Assembly: GCA_034359265.1 (NCBI GenBank)
Contig: CP136898.1
Location: forward strand, 312,501 to 376,500
Length of the DNA stretch: 64,000 nt
Direction: 5' to 3'
Source: Canna indica
Lineage: Eukaryota > Streptophyta > Magnoliopsida > Zingiberales > Cannaceae
The notes below the pieces were generated by a model, which had not been told where the DNA came from, did not search any database, and saw only the letters and a list, made by a program, of their open reading frames with translations. Every line of letters begins with the position of its first letter. Positions within the stretch are counted from its first letter, which is position 1. Positions 12,713 through 23,710 of the stretch are shown here, piece by piece. Position numbers and translations under genes: made by a program.

Positions 12713-13758
12713 AAATATTTTTTTGCTTAATGCCAATGTTATTCATCTTGATTTTTCCAAACATGACATTTCAATCACCAACAAGCGCTTAAAATTCCAA
12801 ATTCTGTTATAATTGTATCTGCTATTAGGAGCGCTAAGTGTATATCTTTAGAAAATTTGGTCCACTATGTGTCTACTGAGGGAGAAGTTAGATATTAACC
12901 TATTTGGTTGCTCTTGAAAACCAAGACGACTCTTGAGAACTGCTTATTCGCTCTTCAGTAGTGCTTATTATGCGCTGCCTATCCTATTGAATTTGAATTA
13001 TATAATAATCAATAATCACTATCTGTGCCAGTGAGGTTAAATACTAATTAGAATGCATTATATATATATATATATAATGGCCTTTAAAACTGATAGTGAA
13101 TCAGGCATACTTTTGACAAGGTAATTACTTGTCATAAGGATCTTTTGTACTATCTCATAGCTATAGATATTGTCAATGGTCCATTCTGTACAAATAATGC
13201 TATTTGAGCTTTGCATTTATGAAAATTCAATTGATTGTTACATTATCATCTTCATCATATCTCTAAATATGATCATACCTTGTGTTGGATGTATTCTAAT
13301 CTCTTAACTAAATTTCTATTCAGAAGCTTTTGTAATTTAGCTTGAGTTCAGTATCTTTCATTTCTTTGTATTCTTGGAGGAGTCAAGTCACTACACTTTT
13401 ATGATTCAACTGAGGATCTTCTGTACCTAGTGAAGTGATGCTAATTACCGCTTATCTTTTTCCCCAATGGGAAATCTTGTTGAACAGTCTGACCCCAGCT
13501 ACCTAAAAGTATTCTTTTTGGTTTCAACTAAATTTCATTTTAATTTTTCCAAGTGAAAAAGCTAAACTTAGTCACTTTGAAGATAGAAAAAGATGATTTT
13601 GGTACCAGCAATAGTTGTAATGGAATATTGCTGGATCTGAATTTGTTTATGCCCTTTCGCACTTCTTTTAGACTGAGATTAGCAGGGAGTTTTCATGTTT
13701 TTTAACAACCAAATCTTTCTTTGCACTGAGATTTTTTTAAAAAAATATCACAGTCAAA

Positions 13759-13989
13759 ATGGTTGCAAATGGCGGAGCTCCACCAAGGGGCACCGTCCGG
13801 AGGCGCAGACCAGCAGGTAGTGGTGGAGCAGCAGCAGGTGGAGGTGCCAGCACAATGCTTCAGTTCTACACTGATGATGCTACAGGGGCCAAGATGTCTC
13901 CCAACACTGTTCTCTTTATGAGTATTGGATTTATTGCCGTTGTTGCTCTTCTGCATGTTTTTGGTAAGCTCTACTTGGTTCGTCAGTAG
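13759..13989 (+). CDS. SEC61B: Protein transport protein Sec61 subunit beta
   Basis: Small tail-anchored subunit of the ER Sec61 translocon, which moves nascent secretory and membrane proteins across the ER membrane. The whole 76-aa protein is in one exon. Residues 8-32 are Pro/Arg/Gly/Ala-rich ([11 protein letters not shown] then a Gly-Ala stretch), followed by the conserved [17 protein letters not shown] block at 36-52 and one transmembrane helix at about 51-70 ending in FGKLYLVRQ. Length and order match plant Sec61 beta. The ATG lies five bases after a splice acceptor (cacag|tcaaaATG) that ends the leader intron. The promoter and leader are a copy of those of RPS7, so co-expression is likely. 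AATAAA follows at 14021-14026. Confidence 0.95.
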   Translation: MVANGGAPPRGTVRRRRPAGSGGAAAGGGASTMLQFYTDDATGAKMSPNTVLFMSIGFIAVVALLHVFGKLYLVRQ

Positions 13990-14020
13990 AACTTCGCGCG
14001 TGTAGCAAACCCGGGGTCTT

Positions 14021-14026
14021 AATAAA
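14021..14026 (+). terminator. Poly(A) signal of Sec61 beta
   Basis: Canonical AATAAA 32 nt after the stop codon, followed by T-rich sequence. Confidence 0.6.
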
Positions 14027-14369
14027 AATGTACTATTTTGAGCATGTAGCACACTATCAGATTTTGACAGGATATTTTGATGTTAACTGGATTTGAACAT
14101 TTAGTTATTCAAAGAATGATGAAAAATGAACGTAACTCTGCCAAAATAATTCTCCAATAGTTGGCTACTGGTTATGTATTTCGCATAGTTGAGCTTGTCC
14201 AAAGTTTGTTTTATTACTCAAAAAAATAGAAGATATTTTCAACTTCAGTAGTCTTCTTGAATTTTACCGAAAAAAATCAATATTTCTGCATGAGACTGAT
14301 TTGAGTTTGTTCTGGACTGCCATTGCCTGGGAAGAGGTGTGAGACTTTAAAGGCTCTTCACAAACCGTT

Positions 14370-14640
14370 TAGTTTAGGACATAACAGAGTACATACCAGA
14401 TTTGTCGGTACAATATAGGACAACTTAACAAATAGTCTAGTTTAAAACATAACCGTGCACATAACAGATTTGTCCGTACATTATAGTACAACATAATAAA
14501 TAGTTCTATATTCTTACTAGACATCAAATGATAAGAAAATTGGATGAAAATACTCTTCTAGTGCAGCATAATAAATAATTCTATATTCTTACTAAACATC
14601 AAATGATAAGAAAATAGGATGAAAATACTCTTTTGTACTA
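14370..14640. repeat. Two adjacent tandem duplications
   Basis: Two units of about 75 bp carrying gtttaggacataac ... gatttgtcggtacaatata (14370-14500) are followed by two units of about 75 bp carrying ttctatattcttacta ... catcaaatgataagaaaat (14500-14636). The words share AATAAATA at the joins. The block probably derives from one transposon, because an inverted ggtacagtctcgaacaaac-like sequence lies near 14950-14975. The DNA from 14640 to 15675 holds no gene that I can see. Confidence 0.5.
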
Positions 14641-15679
14641 TTTTTTATTCATTTGACAAGATCATAAATTATTATAATATTAAAATATCTATTTTAATTA
14701 GCATAAGTGTTATAAATTCAATTAATAAATGGATAAATATGATAAAACATATTATATCATATAAAATAAGGAATACTAAATGAATAAATGTGCTCCAATA
14801 TTGATAAATGTGTGACACAATGAATTAGGATTTAAAATATGAAAGATATTTAAATCATGTTAAGCTTTGTACCAAAGTAAAAGACTTTTGTTACTTAGGA
14901 AATGAGCTCGGTACTGTACAAACATATGTTTACAAACAAACACTGGATAATATTTGTTTGTTCGAGACTGTACCTTAAAATATTACGAAATGAACTGACC
15001 CTAATTAGATTAGGGAAACTGCTATGCATCGTTTATGTTTCTTGAATGTTCATGGTTATCAAGCACATGCGTTAGATATATTATTCACTTTCAGTTGCAT
15101 TGGAAGTGTTTACGTTGGAGGAATTCGAGTCATTCAAACAGGATTCTTAAACTAAAGCAGTCAAATTTAAATATCTAAAAATTAAACACAGCTACTGTAA
15201 CAAAGGTAAATATATAAATGTGCTCTTTAGATTGCTGCTTGCTTATAATTAATGCCCTGGCTACGAATGCGTGCAATATATATATATATATATACTTAAT
15301 TAGTTGAATCAGTCTTTGTAATTGCAATTCTGCAAGCAGAAGAACTGGTCATTGGCTATGCGAATACAATGAACGCAATAATCCTTTTTTCTTTACTAGC
15401 GACGTCAAGTTTCATTCATCTTAAATGAATTGAATGTATTTTCAAGTCAAAGTCAAATTAAGTTATCCATGAAAAAGGAAAAGAGGAATGGAAAGTATTC
15501 ATCTTAAATTAAGTTTACAAGGTCTTTTTCTTCAATTGTCTTCCTCAGCATTGACTAAACTTCATTTTCCAGCATCACACATTTGAAGTCAAATCACGTG
15601 ATACTGGCGAATGCAGATGAGCAAATAATTCATCTTTTTTTTCTTCTTTTATTAGTCATTTAGCAAAAAGGAACCGCAT

Positions 15680-15790
15680 CAATCATTTCCATGTTTATAA
15701 ATAGCCGAGGAACATTTACATTTAAAGCGATCATCTCCTTTGCAGATAGTATGAAAGAAGTTTCTCATTTAAAGCGATCATCTCCATTTG
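15680..15790 (+). repeat. Block shared with 9694-9756, with a 50-bp internal duplication
   Basis: The sequence caatcatttccatgttt ... aacatttacatttaaagcgatcatct matches 9694-9756, which lies just right of the first Tourist MITE. Inside the block, catttaaagcgatcatctcc occurs twice about 50 bp apart (near 15718 and 15768). Together with copy A of the promoter and the relic at 9089-9195, this outlines a tandem duplication with a unit of about 6 kb. Confidence 0.55.
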
Positions 15791-16456
15791 CACCATATTA
15801 AAAACATATTATAAAGTTAATAAACTGTTTCAAATTTACAAATGATTTTTTTTATATGCATAAAATATTAATATTTTGTGTTTGTTCACACGATACATAT
15901 ACTATATTATTATTTTATTAAAAAATGATAATCATAAACAAAGTTTTCTTTATCAATTGTAATTAGTCAAATAAAAACAATGTAAAATTATTACGTTGAA
16001 AAAATGAAAAGAGATAGAATGTGATTGATTACGGAGGAAGATTTAACGAATAAATAAATAAAATAAGATAAATGGCCCGATAATAACAAGTGGCATTCAT
16101 ATATTGCCGCCTATAAAAACCCAATAACTAGGGTTTCGCGACCTCTTCGGCAGCCGACACTTCCTGAACCCGCCGGAGAACGATCGAGAGCGAAAGAGAG
16201 AGAGGTGTCAGGTGTGCTAGTTCAATCAAACTACTTCTTCATTTTCCCCGTTTTACTTAGATCTATTCTCCATGGTCTCTCCCATGTACTTGTATCTTTG
16301 TTTGGAATCATGTTACTTGCGCTATCTTTCATGTGATTACTCTTGGGGTCGATACTAGTTAATAAGAAGCGACAAGTAGCGTATTTGTTTCTGCAATATT
16401 CGATGTTTGTCGTATGATTGTTCTTACTTTTAATTGAAACTTTCAGATCTCTTTAC
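15789..16456 (+). promoter_or_regulatory. Promoter, leader and start of leader intron of RPS7 (copy B)
   Basis: TATAAAA at 16112-16118 and a telo-box TAGGGTTT at 16129-16136, then the same GC-rich leader as in front of Sec61 beta, ending near a GAGAGAG|GT candidate donor at about 16204. Similarity with copy A ends in both at 'actttcagatctcttta' (16456 here, 12712 there), inside the leader intron. The intron acceptor is near 17212-17213, 19 nt before the RPS7 ATG. Confidence 0.75.
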
Positions 16457-17231
16457 GAAATTGACGTCGAGTAATGCCTCGTCCCGTTTTAGTGGTATTT
16501 GCCACTGTTAGAAACGAGCAATTGTTTTGCAATTCACAAATATCAGTATCATTGTCACTAGTGTTATTTAGATTGTTCATATTTGATAATAGACAGCCTG
16601 GAGAAGATTGAGGGTCGGAGAATGAGAACTAGTGCTTATAACCTCTTCCAACACATAGTGTGGTCTATCACTCTATCAGTAGATTCAGTTATTTATTCCG
16701 TATAATACCTGTTCCAATGCTAATTATCATATCCTGTTTGAGGTTTCGTGTTAATTTAATGTTATGTTACTGCATTCTGTAACTATATATATTAATTTGA
16801 GTTCTAGTTTCTCTCTTGTTTTGGAACAGAGTCCTGTATAGGATTATTTGTTTACTCTTTTTGTAGAAAAGTTTTGTTCTAATTTTTGTTTTTATTAAAA
16901 ATACAGTTGTTTATAGGTTTACTGTGTAATTCTCAAAACAAATATGAAACTCTTTTATATTTCAGCAATGAGGTTATTGATATCCATCTGCTTTATCCTT
17001 TGGCTAAGTTGCTTATTTTTCAAAATTAATATATATAGATTTTTATTGCTGTATAATTGCATTGTGTATTTTTGCATTTGTGATCATCTCATATGTAGCT
17101 GTCCCTGATTTGTTGCTTAGCCTCATTAGAAATCTAGGATATAATCCACATTGCTAAAGGTGGATGAGAGAGTAGAAAGTTTAACTTTATAGTTGGATTC
17201 ATTTGTTTTACAGGCACAGTAAGTTGTCAAA

Positions 17232-18872
17232 ATGTTTACTGCAAGGAGAAAGATTCAAAAGGACAAAGGCGCTGAGCCTACTGAGTTTGAGGACTCCGTC
17301 GCTCAGGCTAGTTGTCTTAATATTTGTTATCTTGTTATTGTTGCTTTTATCATGGGAATCATTCGAATATTTTTTATTTTGTTTGCAGGCTTTCTTCGAT
17401 TTGGAGAATGGAAATCCGGAGTTGAAGAGCGACCTGAAGGATCTCTATATCAACTCAGCAGTGTGAGTTTGGCACATGTCTTGTTTGTGGCCTTCTAACT
17501 TTGTTGTTTAAACAGGACCTGTTCTGCAGATCTTTTTTTCCTCATCATGATTTCTGCTGTAGGCAATTGGATATAGCTGGCAACCGTAAAGCTGTTGTTG
17601 TCCATGTGCCATACCGACTTCGCAAGGCCTACAGGAAAATTCACGTTAGACTAGTTAGAGAACTTGAGAAGAAGTTCAGCGGGAAGGTAAGGCAGTCTTG
17701 GACACTTCATTATGTTGTTACGTAATCATAGTTTGGAGATACTTGAAGAAATGCCCATATTTGAATAATGAAACATGGAATTTTGGTTAGTTTTTATTTA
17801 CCACATGCAATTCTAAGTTTAGAGTTACTTTACATGAACTTGTGGGTAAAGTAAATGCATGTATACATGGTCCTTTCTGAATTTTGCTGGCTAAAGAATT
17901 TCTTTTTTGTGAATATTGGAATCACAAATATCAACATGTAGCACCACAAATTTTTACTGATATCTTTAGTCAGGCTAATGTGGTCGATTCCCAAAATTTT
18001 ACTATTGTCAAGCTAGCACTTCCATAAGGGCATATCAATAATCATGTTATTGCTTAACTGATAATTAAATTTGCATTATTGAAATTAATTTATAAGATGT
18101 GACTATATCGCTCTTCAACATACTAGGTAAACGAGTATTGGATAGCTTGACCATTCTTTAAGATATTTTTGTTGTTTCGTATCGTCGACCACAATCCTAA
18201 ACCACATGATGAAATCAATTCTGCTGCAATATTAAGAGGAAGTTCTATTTGTCTAGTGTTAAAGGGAGCAACGATACTATACTTGGTCTTTTAGATATTA
18301 TAGTTTTGTTTGTTTATTAAACTTATCAGTTAATTTATTGCTTTACCCTATAGGATGTGATTATTGTTGCCACTAGAAGGATAGTTAGGCCCCCAAAGAA
18401 GGGGTCTGCTGTTGTGCGCCCTCGGAGTCGTACCTTGACTGCTGTACATGATGCCATTTTGGAGGATGTAGTTTTCCCAGCTGAAATTGTTGGGAAGCGC
18501 ATAAGATATCGTCTTGATGGTTCCAAGATCATGAAGGTGTGATTCCCTTGATTTGCTTTATGTTTTTCAGTCGCTAGTACTTATTAAGACACTTGATAAA
18601 AGGCCTTTTTGCTTCGCTATTCTTTTTGGTTGAAGTCCCCGTCTCACCTTTTCTTATCTTCTTTTTCTATAGAAAATTTGAATGATTTATGCAATTCTTT
18701 GCTAATTCTAGTTGTTCATGTTTAATGTTTAATTATCCTTTTGCAACAGATTTTCCTTGACCCAAAGGAGAGGAACAACACTGAATACAAATTAGAGACC
18801 TTCACTGGTGTTTACCGGAAGCTTTGTGGGAAAGATGTGGTTTTTGAATACCCTGTCACCGAGAGTGCATAA
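17232..18872 (+). CDS. RPS7: 40S ribosomal protein S7 (eS7)
   Basis: Component of the cytosolic 40S subunit. Five coding exons: 17232-17306, 17389-17462, 17563-17686, 18354-18536 and 18750-18872, giving 192 aa, the usual plant length. Conserved blocks are [20 protein letters not shown] at the N-terminus, [55 protein letters not shown], the [20 protein letters not shown] region, and a [12 protein letters not shown]-terminus. The first coding intron (17307-17388, 82 nt) starts with GC rather than GT: the frame and the family sequence [10 protein letters not shown] force the donor CAG|GCTAGT, paired with TTTGCAG. The other introns are GT-AG. A non-coding leader exon lies about 1 kb upstream, and its promoter is shared with the Sec61 beta gene. 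The 3' UTR has no canonical AATAAA close by. Confidence 0.95.
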
Positions 18873-18899
18873 AGAGTTCCTATTACAGTATTACTAGCT

Positions 18900-21523
18900 T
18901 TAGCTAGGTTGCTAAATTTATAATTCATGAAACAAATTTTGTTGAGAAGTACTTTGTTTATTTTGGCACATGATTTCATGATTTTTCTGGGAATCTGACA
19001 TTGTTTCAATAGTGCGTTTATTTTTAAGTTTGTGTGCTGCAGTTGCGATCTTCTATCTTGTAATGTGTGAGAATGTGCTTTAACTATATAGCTAATTTTC
19101 CATGTGTATTCTATTTTTTTGTTGTTGCTTTTGCATTCTAAAACAAGGTTGATTTTGTTGGTGGATCGGCCTTCTGCCTATATTTTTAACCAGAGTGACT
19201 ACTAACAGCCTTGAATTGTAAAATAGATTAACCTCCTTCAAAATAAATTATAGAGATTTTTTTGTTAAAACAATGTTTTCTAAGTACATTTGACACGTAC
19301 ACTGTGCGATGACTGGCGAAAAGTTGTCGCCTTCCTCTCCGCGCCCCTCATCCCAATGTCCACATTATGATATCCGTTACCCTTCATTCGATAGAACAAA
19401 ACTATACGAGGAGGTCCTCTAATTAAAATATAAAATCTAATCTAAATTCTTCAAGCGTAATAAGGGCACAATGATGGATCCAAAGTCGTACTTTCGTGCA
19501 GAACAAGTAATCATCCATCAGAATAAAGTGACACTAGCCTCGTGCTTTACTGCCACCCCAAGCATACGACATTCTTGCCTTGACAAAGTTGTGGCTTATG
19601 CAGGGTAGGAGCTACGAATTATTGGCTGAAAGGGAGGGCACCTGTGCCATCAAGTATCAGTGCAAGGGATTGTAAAAATGAGGCACCGGTCACCACTATG
19701 AAGCCAAATATGACCTATTTCTCAAATAATATATCAATTGTCCCCGATTCAGGATACAATTAATGCAGCAGCTAGATCTTACCACGAAATTTCTCATCCA
19801 ACCTAAGAAACAATTGCCTCTGAATGTTAACATTTTTGCACTATGAGAATCATGCAGAAGTTCACTGTTCACATCAATCGAGTCCAACATCTCCACAAGA
19901 TACAAGGATGTCCCCTTTTTCTCTTTTATGGAGAGATTCAAATTTAGAAAAGCATAAAATGCAATCTAAAAAGTTATTAAATAAAACTGAGGCCAAGAGA
20001 CAAAGAAACCAAACACTTATCTGAATCCCAAGTCAAGAAGATGGGATCAACAAAATTTGTCAGCAAATTCTGATCGGTGCAGAATTTAATATTGAAAAAT
20101 ATAAAAAACATATGGTGGCTGCTTATAGTATATTTATTGAGCCTAAATCGTTCCCCTTTTTTTCATTTGTAGACAAGCAGAAAAATAATTTGTCAGAAAA
20201 AATACCTGGCCACGAAGCTTGATCCTTAATCATTCATCTCTGATATGTCCCAGTACATCAACTATATTGCCATTGCTACCCTTGAATCATCAACACAAGA
20301 TACTGAACAAAGAAAATGAAAAAAATATAGATAGCAATATGTGAACTAAAACACTCTTTCAAAAAATATGTGAACTAAAACAGAAGCGCATGAAGTACCT
20401 TCAATAGAAATATCCTTGAACCAACCAACAGTATATGAAGTAAACAAGAAACACATGGAGTACGTTACCAAACAACATAATCCTCAACCATAAGGGCACC
20501 CAGTCACAGTTATTCATTAGAAAATCACAAGTCAAAAGGGACTCTTTTTTAGAATAATAATCAGATATGCACCACCAATCACCAAGGTCAAATATTCCAT
20601 CAATGTTAGGAAGTTAGGAACTACCTACAAGAAGATTTCAATTGAGAGCCTCCTCAAGATAGAGAGAAAATTACCACTATGCTGAGACCCTGTAAAATAT
20701 TTTAGAAATGTTGATAAATGCCGGCCCACTGACATTCACTTCCTTACATTTCTCTGAATCAATGAACAGTCATTAAATTATTTATCAATTGATTGAAGCT
20801 AACATAGATCAATTAGCTAAAAAGAATATTAAGCAAAAGTAGATCCTCAGTGTGCATTGACGTGCTATCTTTTCTTAAAGCCTAAATGGATCTTAGAATT
20901 AAATGAAAGCACACTTAATGGCAATAAATGCTATTATGATTTATAGAGCTACTCAATATGTTTTTGCCTTATCATCATAGTAATCAGAATACTACTTACT
21001 CTCTACTGGTAGAGAGTATCTCCCCTAAAGCAAGCTAACCTTACTAGTATCCAGTGGGAAAGCACTATAAGAAATGTAGACGAAGTTATCTGTAGAATTC
21101 TACAGATAGAGACCAAGTAGTAGATCAGTATAAAGGAAACAGTATAACAGTAAAACATTCATACTGTCACTGTAGCACCTTCACAAATCAAGCATCATAG
21201 AATCTAAGTGATTTTGGTAAATGAAATAATAAATGGAAAAGGATATCCATGCAGACATGTATTTCCTTTCAATTCAACTTGTAAAGAATCATAGAAACAA
21301 GATACTATCACCACAACCTACAAAAGTATGGTAAAAAGACAACATAAATGCAAAGACAAGAAGAGGATGTATAAGTTATATACAGTAGAAGCTACAAAAG
21401 GAAACTTCAGACGCTATTATGGAAGATGAAATGACAAGTTAATCATAATATCCATCAAAACTTAACCATTAAGAAACTAGAGTGATATCCCACAAAGACT
21501 TTGTTTTGCAGAGTTCAATTATA
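18900..21523. other. Intergenic, no gene established
   Basis: AT-rich sequence with no clear domain. A minus-strand open stretch at about 19780-19920 ends in a donor-like TTTCGTG|GTAAGA and could be a degraded exon, but the frame that looks protein-like changes within it and I recognise nothing. The rest shows no RNA gene or element ends that I could define. Confidence 0.4.
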
Positions 21524-21531
21524 GTTTAGAC

Positions 21532-22177
21532 CATAGTTTTTAAAAATCGTACCATACCATACCAGATAGTACAGTCAGTACTTATCGATTTTTGAAAAAA
21601 CTGGTACTGCTACACTTCCATACCTAGATGTACCTGATGTACCGCCTGATACAAACCCTATATTGTGTACCAAGTCGGTACTGCCCAGTGCGTACCGGGT
21701 CGGTACCGCCCAGTGCTAAATTTGTACCAGACGGTACATGCAAAATGGCCGGTTTTTCAACCGTTTGACATTTTGTACCGCCCCCAAATGGTTTTTTATA
21801 TAGTTTTGGAAGCTATAGAAAGCCCCCAAACCTCTCATTTACCTCCTCACTCACTCGCACAGTCTCAAATCTCTCTCATTCTCTCTCAAATATCTATCTT
21901 TTTCTTCACTTCTTTAAAGATCATCCTAGTTAGGTATGCTTTGTATCATTTATTATATTAGTAGATTATATCTTCTTTCATCATTTCAATGATTAAAAAT
22001 AATGTCTTTAGAGCTTAAAATTATGTTTTGGAGCTTACATTTAAAAAAAAATAAAAAAATCCAATATAAGTAGGTATAGGCTTGTTTGTACCGTACCGTA
22101 CTGTGTGTCGTTGTGGTACGATATTGGTACGTACTAGTATCAATCATTCAACGAATAATACGAGATTTTAAACGTTG
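21532..22177. mobile_element. hAT-like non-autonomous element
   Basis: 646 bp flanked by an 8-bp direct repeat with one mismatch (gtttagac at 21524-21531, atttagac at 22178-22185), the hAT target size. The ends are inverted: CATAGTTTTTAAAAATCG on the left, and CAACGTTTAAAATCTCG on the right read on the minus strand, both starting with CA. Subterminal regions carry many copies of GTACCG/CGGTAC, also typical of hAT elements. A pyrimidine-rich CTCTCTCATTCTCTCTC stretch at about 21860-21895 looks like a 5' UTR remnant. No transposase is left. Confidence 0.7.
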
Positions 22178-22744
22178 ATTTAGACACAAACAACAAAGAG
22201 AGATATTGGAAACGGGCCTAGAACATGTATTTGCATGAAAACGGGATATATGCAGTTTACCCACCTTACAGTACTAAGAACCACTATGCTGCAACTTTGC
22301 AGTCTGCTACCAAGAATAGAAGACTAAAAATGAAAATTAAAATAACTGAGTAAAGGAAGCCAAGATCATATTTGCAAAAGAGAGTAGAACTAACAATCAC
22401 CTGACAAGTCAATCAGCAATGCAGACACATAAAAGGCCTAGAAGTTACTTCCAGATGAAATTATATGTTTTTTTTTCTTCTCTTGATGTGTTATAGCACA
22501 TGTAATGACAAAACTGTCTGATGATGCACTCAGACATAAGCTAATGGAACCAGGAAAAACATACCTAGGAGTTGCATGGGTAAATTCTCGAATTAGGTTG
22601 CATATATCAAGAAAACATGAGCTCCGAAATAAGATAATCTCATTTATGTGGCTAGATTTAAACTACTTAAAGCAAATTGTTAAAATTGTGCATTTTTATT
22701 ACAACATGGACAAATAGCATATATGAGCAATTGAATCGTGCACT

Positions 22745-22960
22745 TACCATCAAAATTGATGAGCCTTCAACATAAGGCACTACATATACTGAACCATCAT
22801 AACAGCTTGTAGAAATTGCAGAAGTTGTAGACCAATTACCCTTCACAATTGCTCAACGTTCCTTATTTGCCGATCAAATGAAACTTTAGAGTCAATATGC
22901 ATAAAAGCCTTCAACTGCCAAGTAGATGTAGCATCTAGCCCAACCCGGATTTGGAGAAAA
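22745..22960 (-). pseudogene. Possible degraded exon, gene not recognised
   Basis: On the minus strand, two adjacent frames read like conserved protein: first GLDATSTWQLKAFMHIDSKV and on to DRQIRNV, then after a one-base frame change KGNWSTTSAISTSCYDGSVY and VVPYVEGSSILM, followed by a consensus donor ATG|GTAAGT at about 22745-22752. The frame break and a TGA between the halves point to a pseudogene or a relic exon. I do not recognise the family, and no partner exon was found nearby. Confidence 0.3.
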
Positions 22961-23710
22961 ATTAAGAATTTAACTTCTCATTGGTTCAATAGTTGGCAAT
23001 CCTTCTAAATATAAGCAGTAGCCAAAACCCCATGAGGAAAAATCTGAGATGATTTCCTAATTGATTTCATTTTGAAGCAAAAGACACCACAAGATCTTGG
23101 ATTTCCACATTTGATCCCATAGTTTCTCATAAATAATTAATCTAATCTGAGACTAAGCAAGGACTAACACTAATGTGATTCAGATTTTGAGAGCAGATTT
23201 ATCATTGTACTAAGTGTATCTATGTCTGCGTTGGTAACCCAATATCAGTTCTTTGTAGGCTGGTATACCACCATGTATGTTGAATAATATGGTTTTGCTT
23301 CTAGTTTTTGTGTCTCTTGCATTACAGCAACAATATAATATTTATCAACTTGCATTACAAAAAACAAAAGTTAATCTCCACATCACAATAGGTGAAATAC
23401 GATGTCCTAGCTACAAATATATATTTATTTTCTCTTTAATTAAACAATTTTCAAACCAAAATAAATTTGACAAAAAAAATCAAATTGTACAACAAGTACA
23501 AATCGCATTGGCAGAGTGCACAAAATTTTTAAAAATAATTTATTTCAGTTATCCATATATTTTGTGGATAAAACGGGTTTGCTACATAACCAAGTTAGCC
23601 ATGATTACAAGACTACAGTGATAGGCAGCAACTGAATCCTTGAAGCTTTTCCTGCGAAGACAACTTTTGTTCATCAAATTATCCAGCTTCTGAAAAGAAG
23701 AGCAATACAT

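Noticed and set aside
19696..19941. Minus-strand frame with partly protein-like sequence
   Set aside because: The protein-like reading changes frame inside it, its start is not ATG, and no neighbouring exons could be linked.
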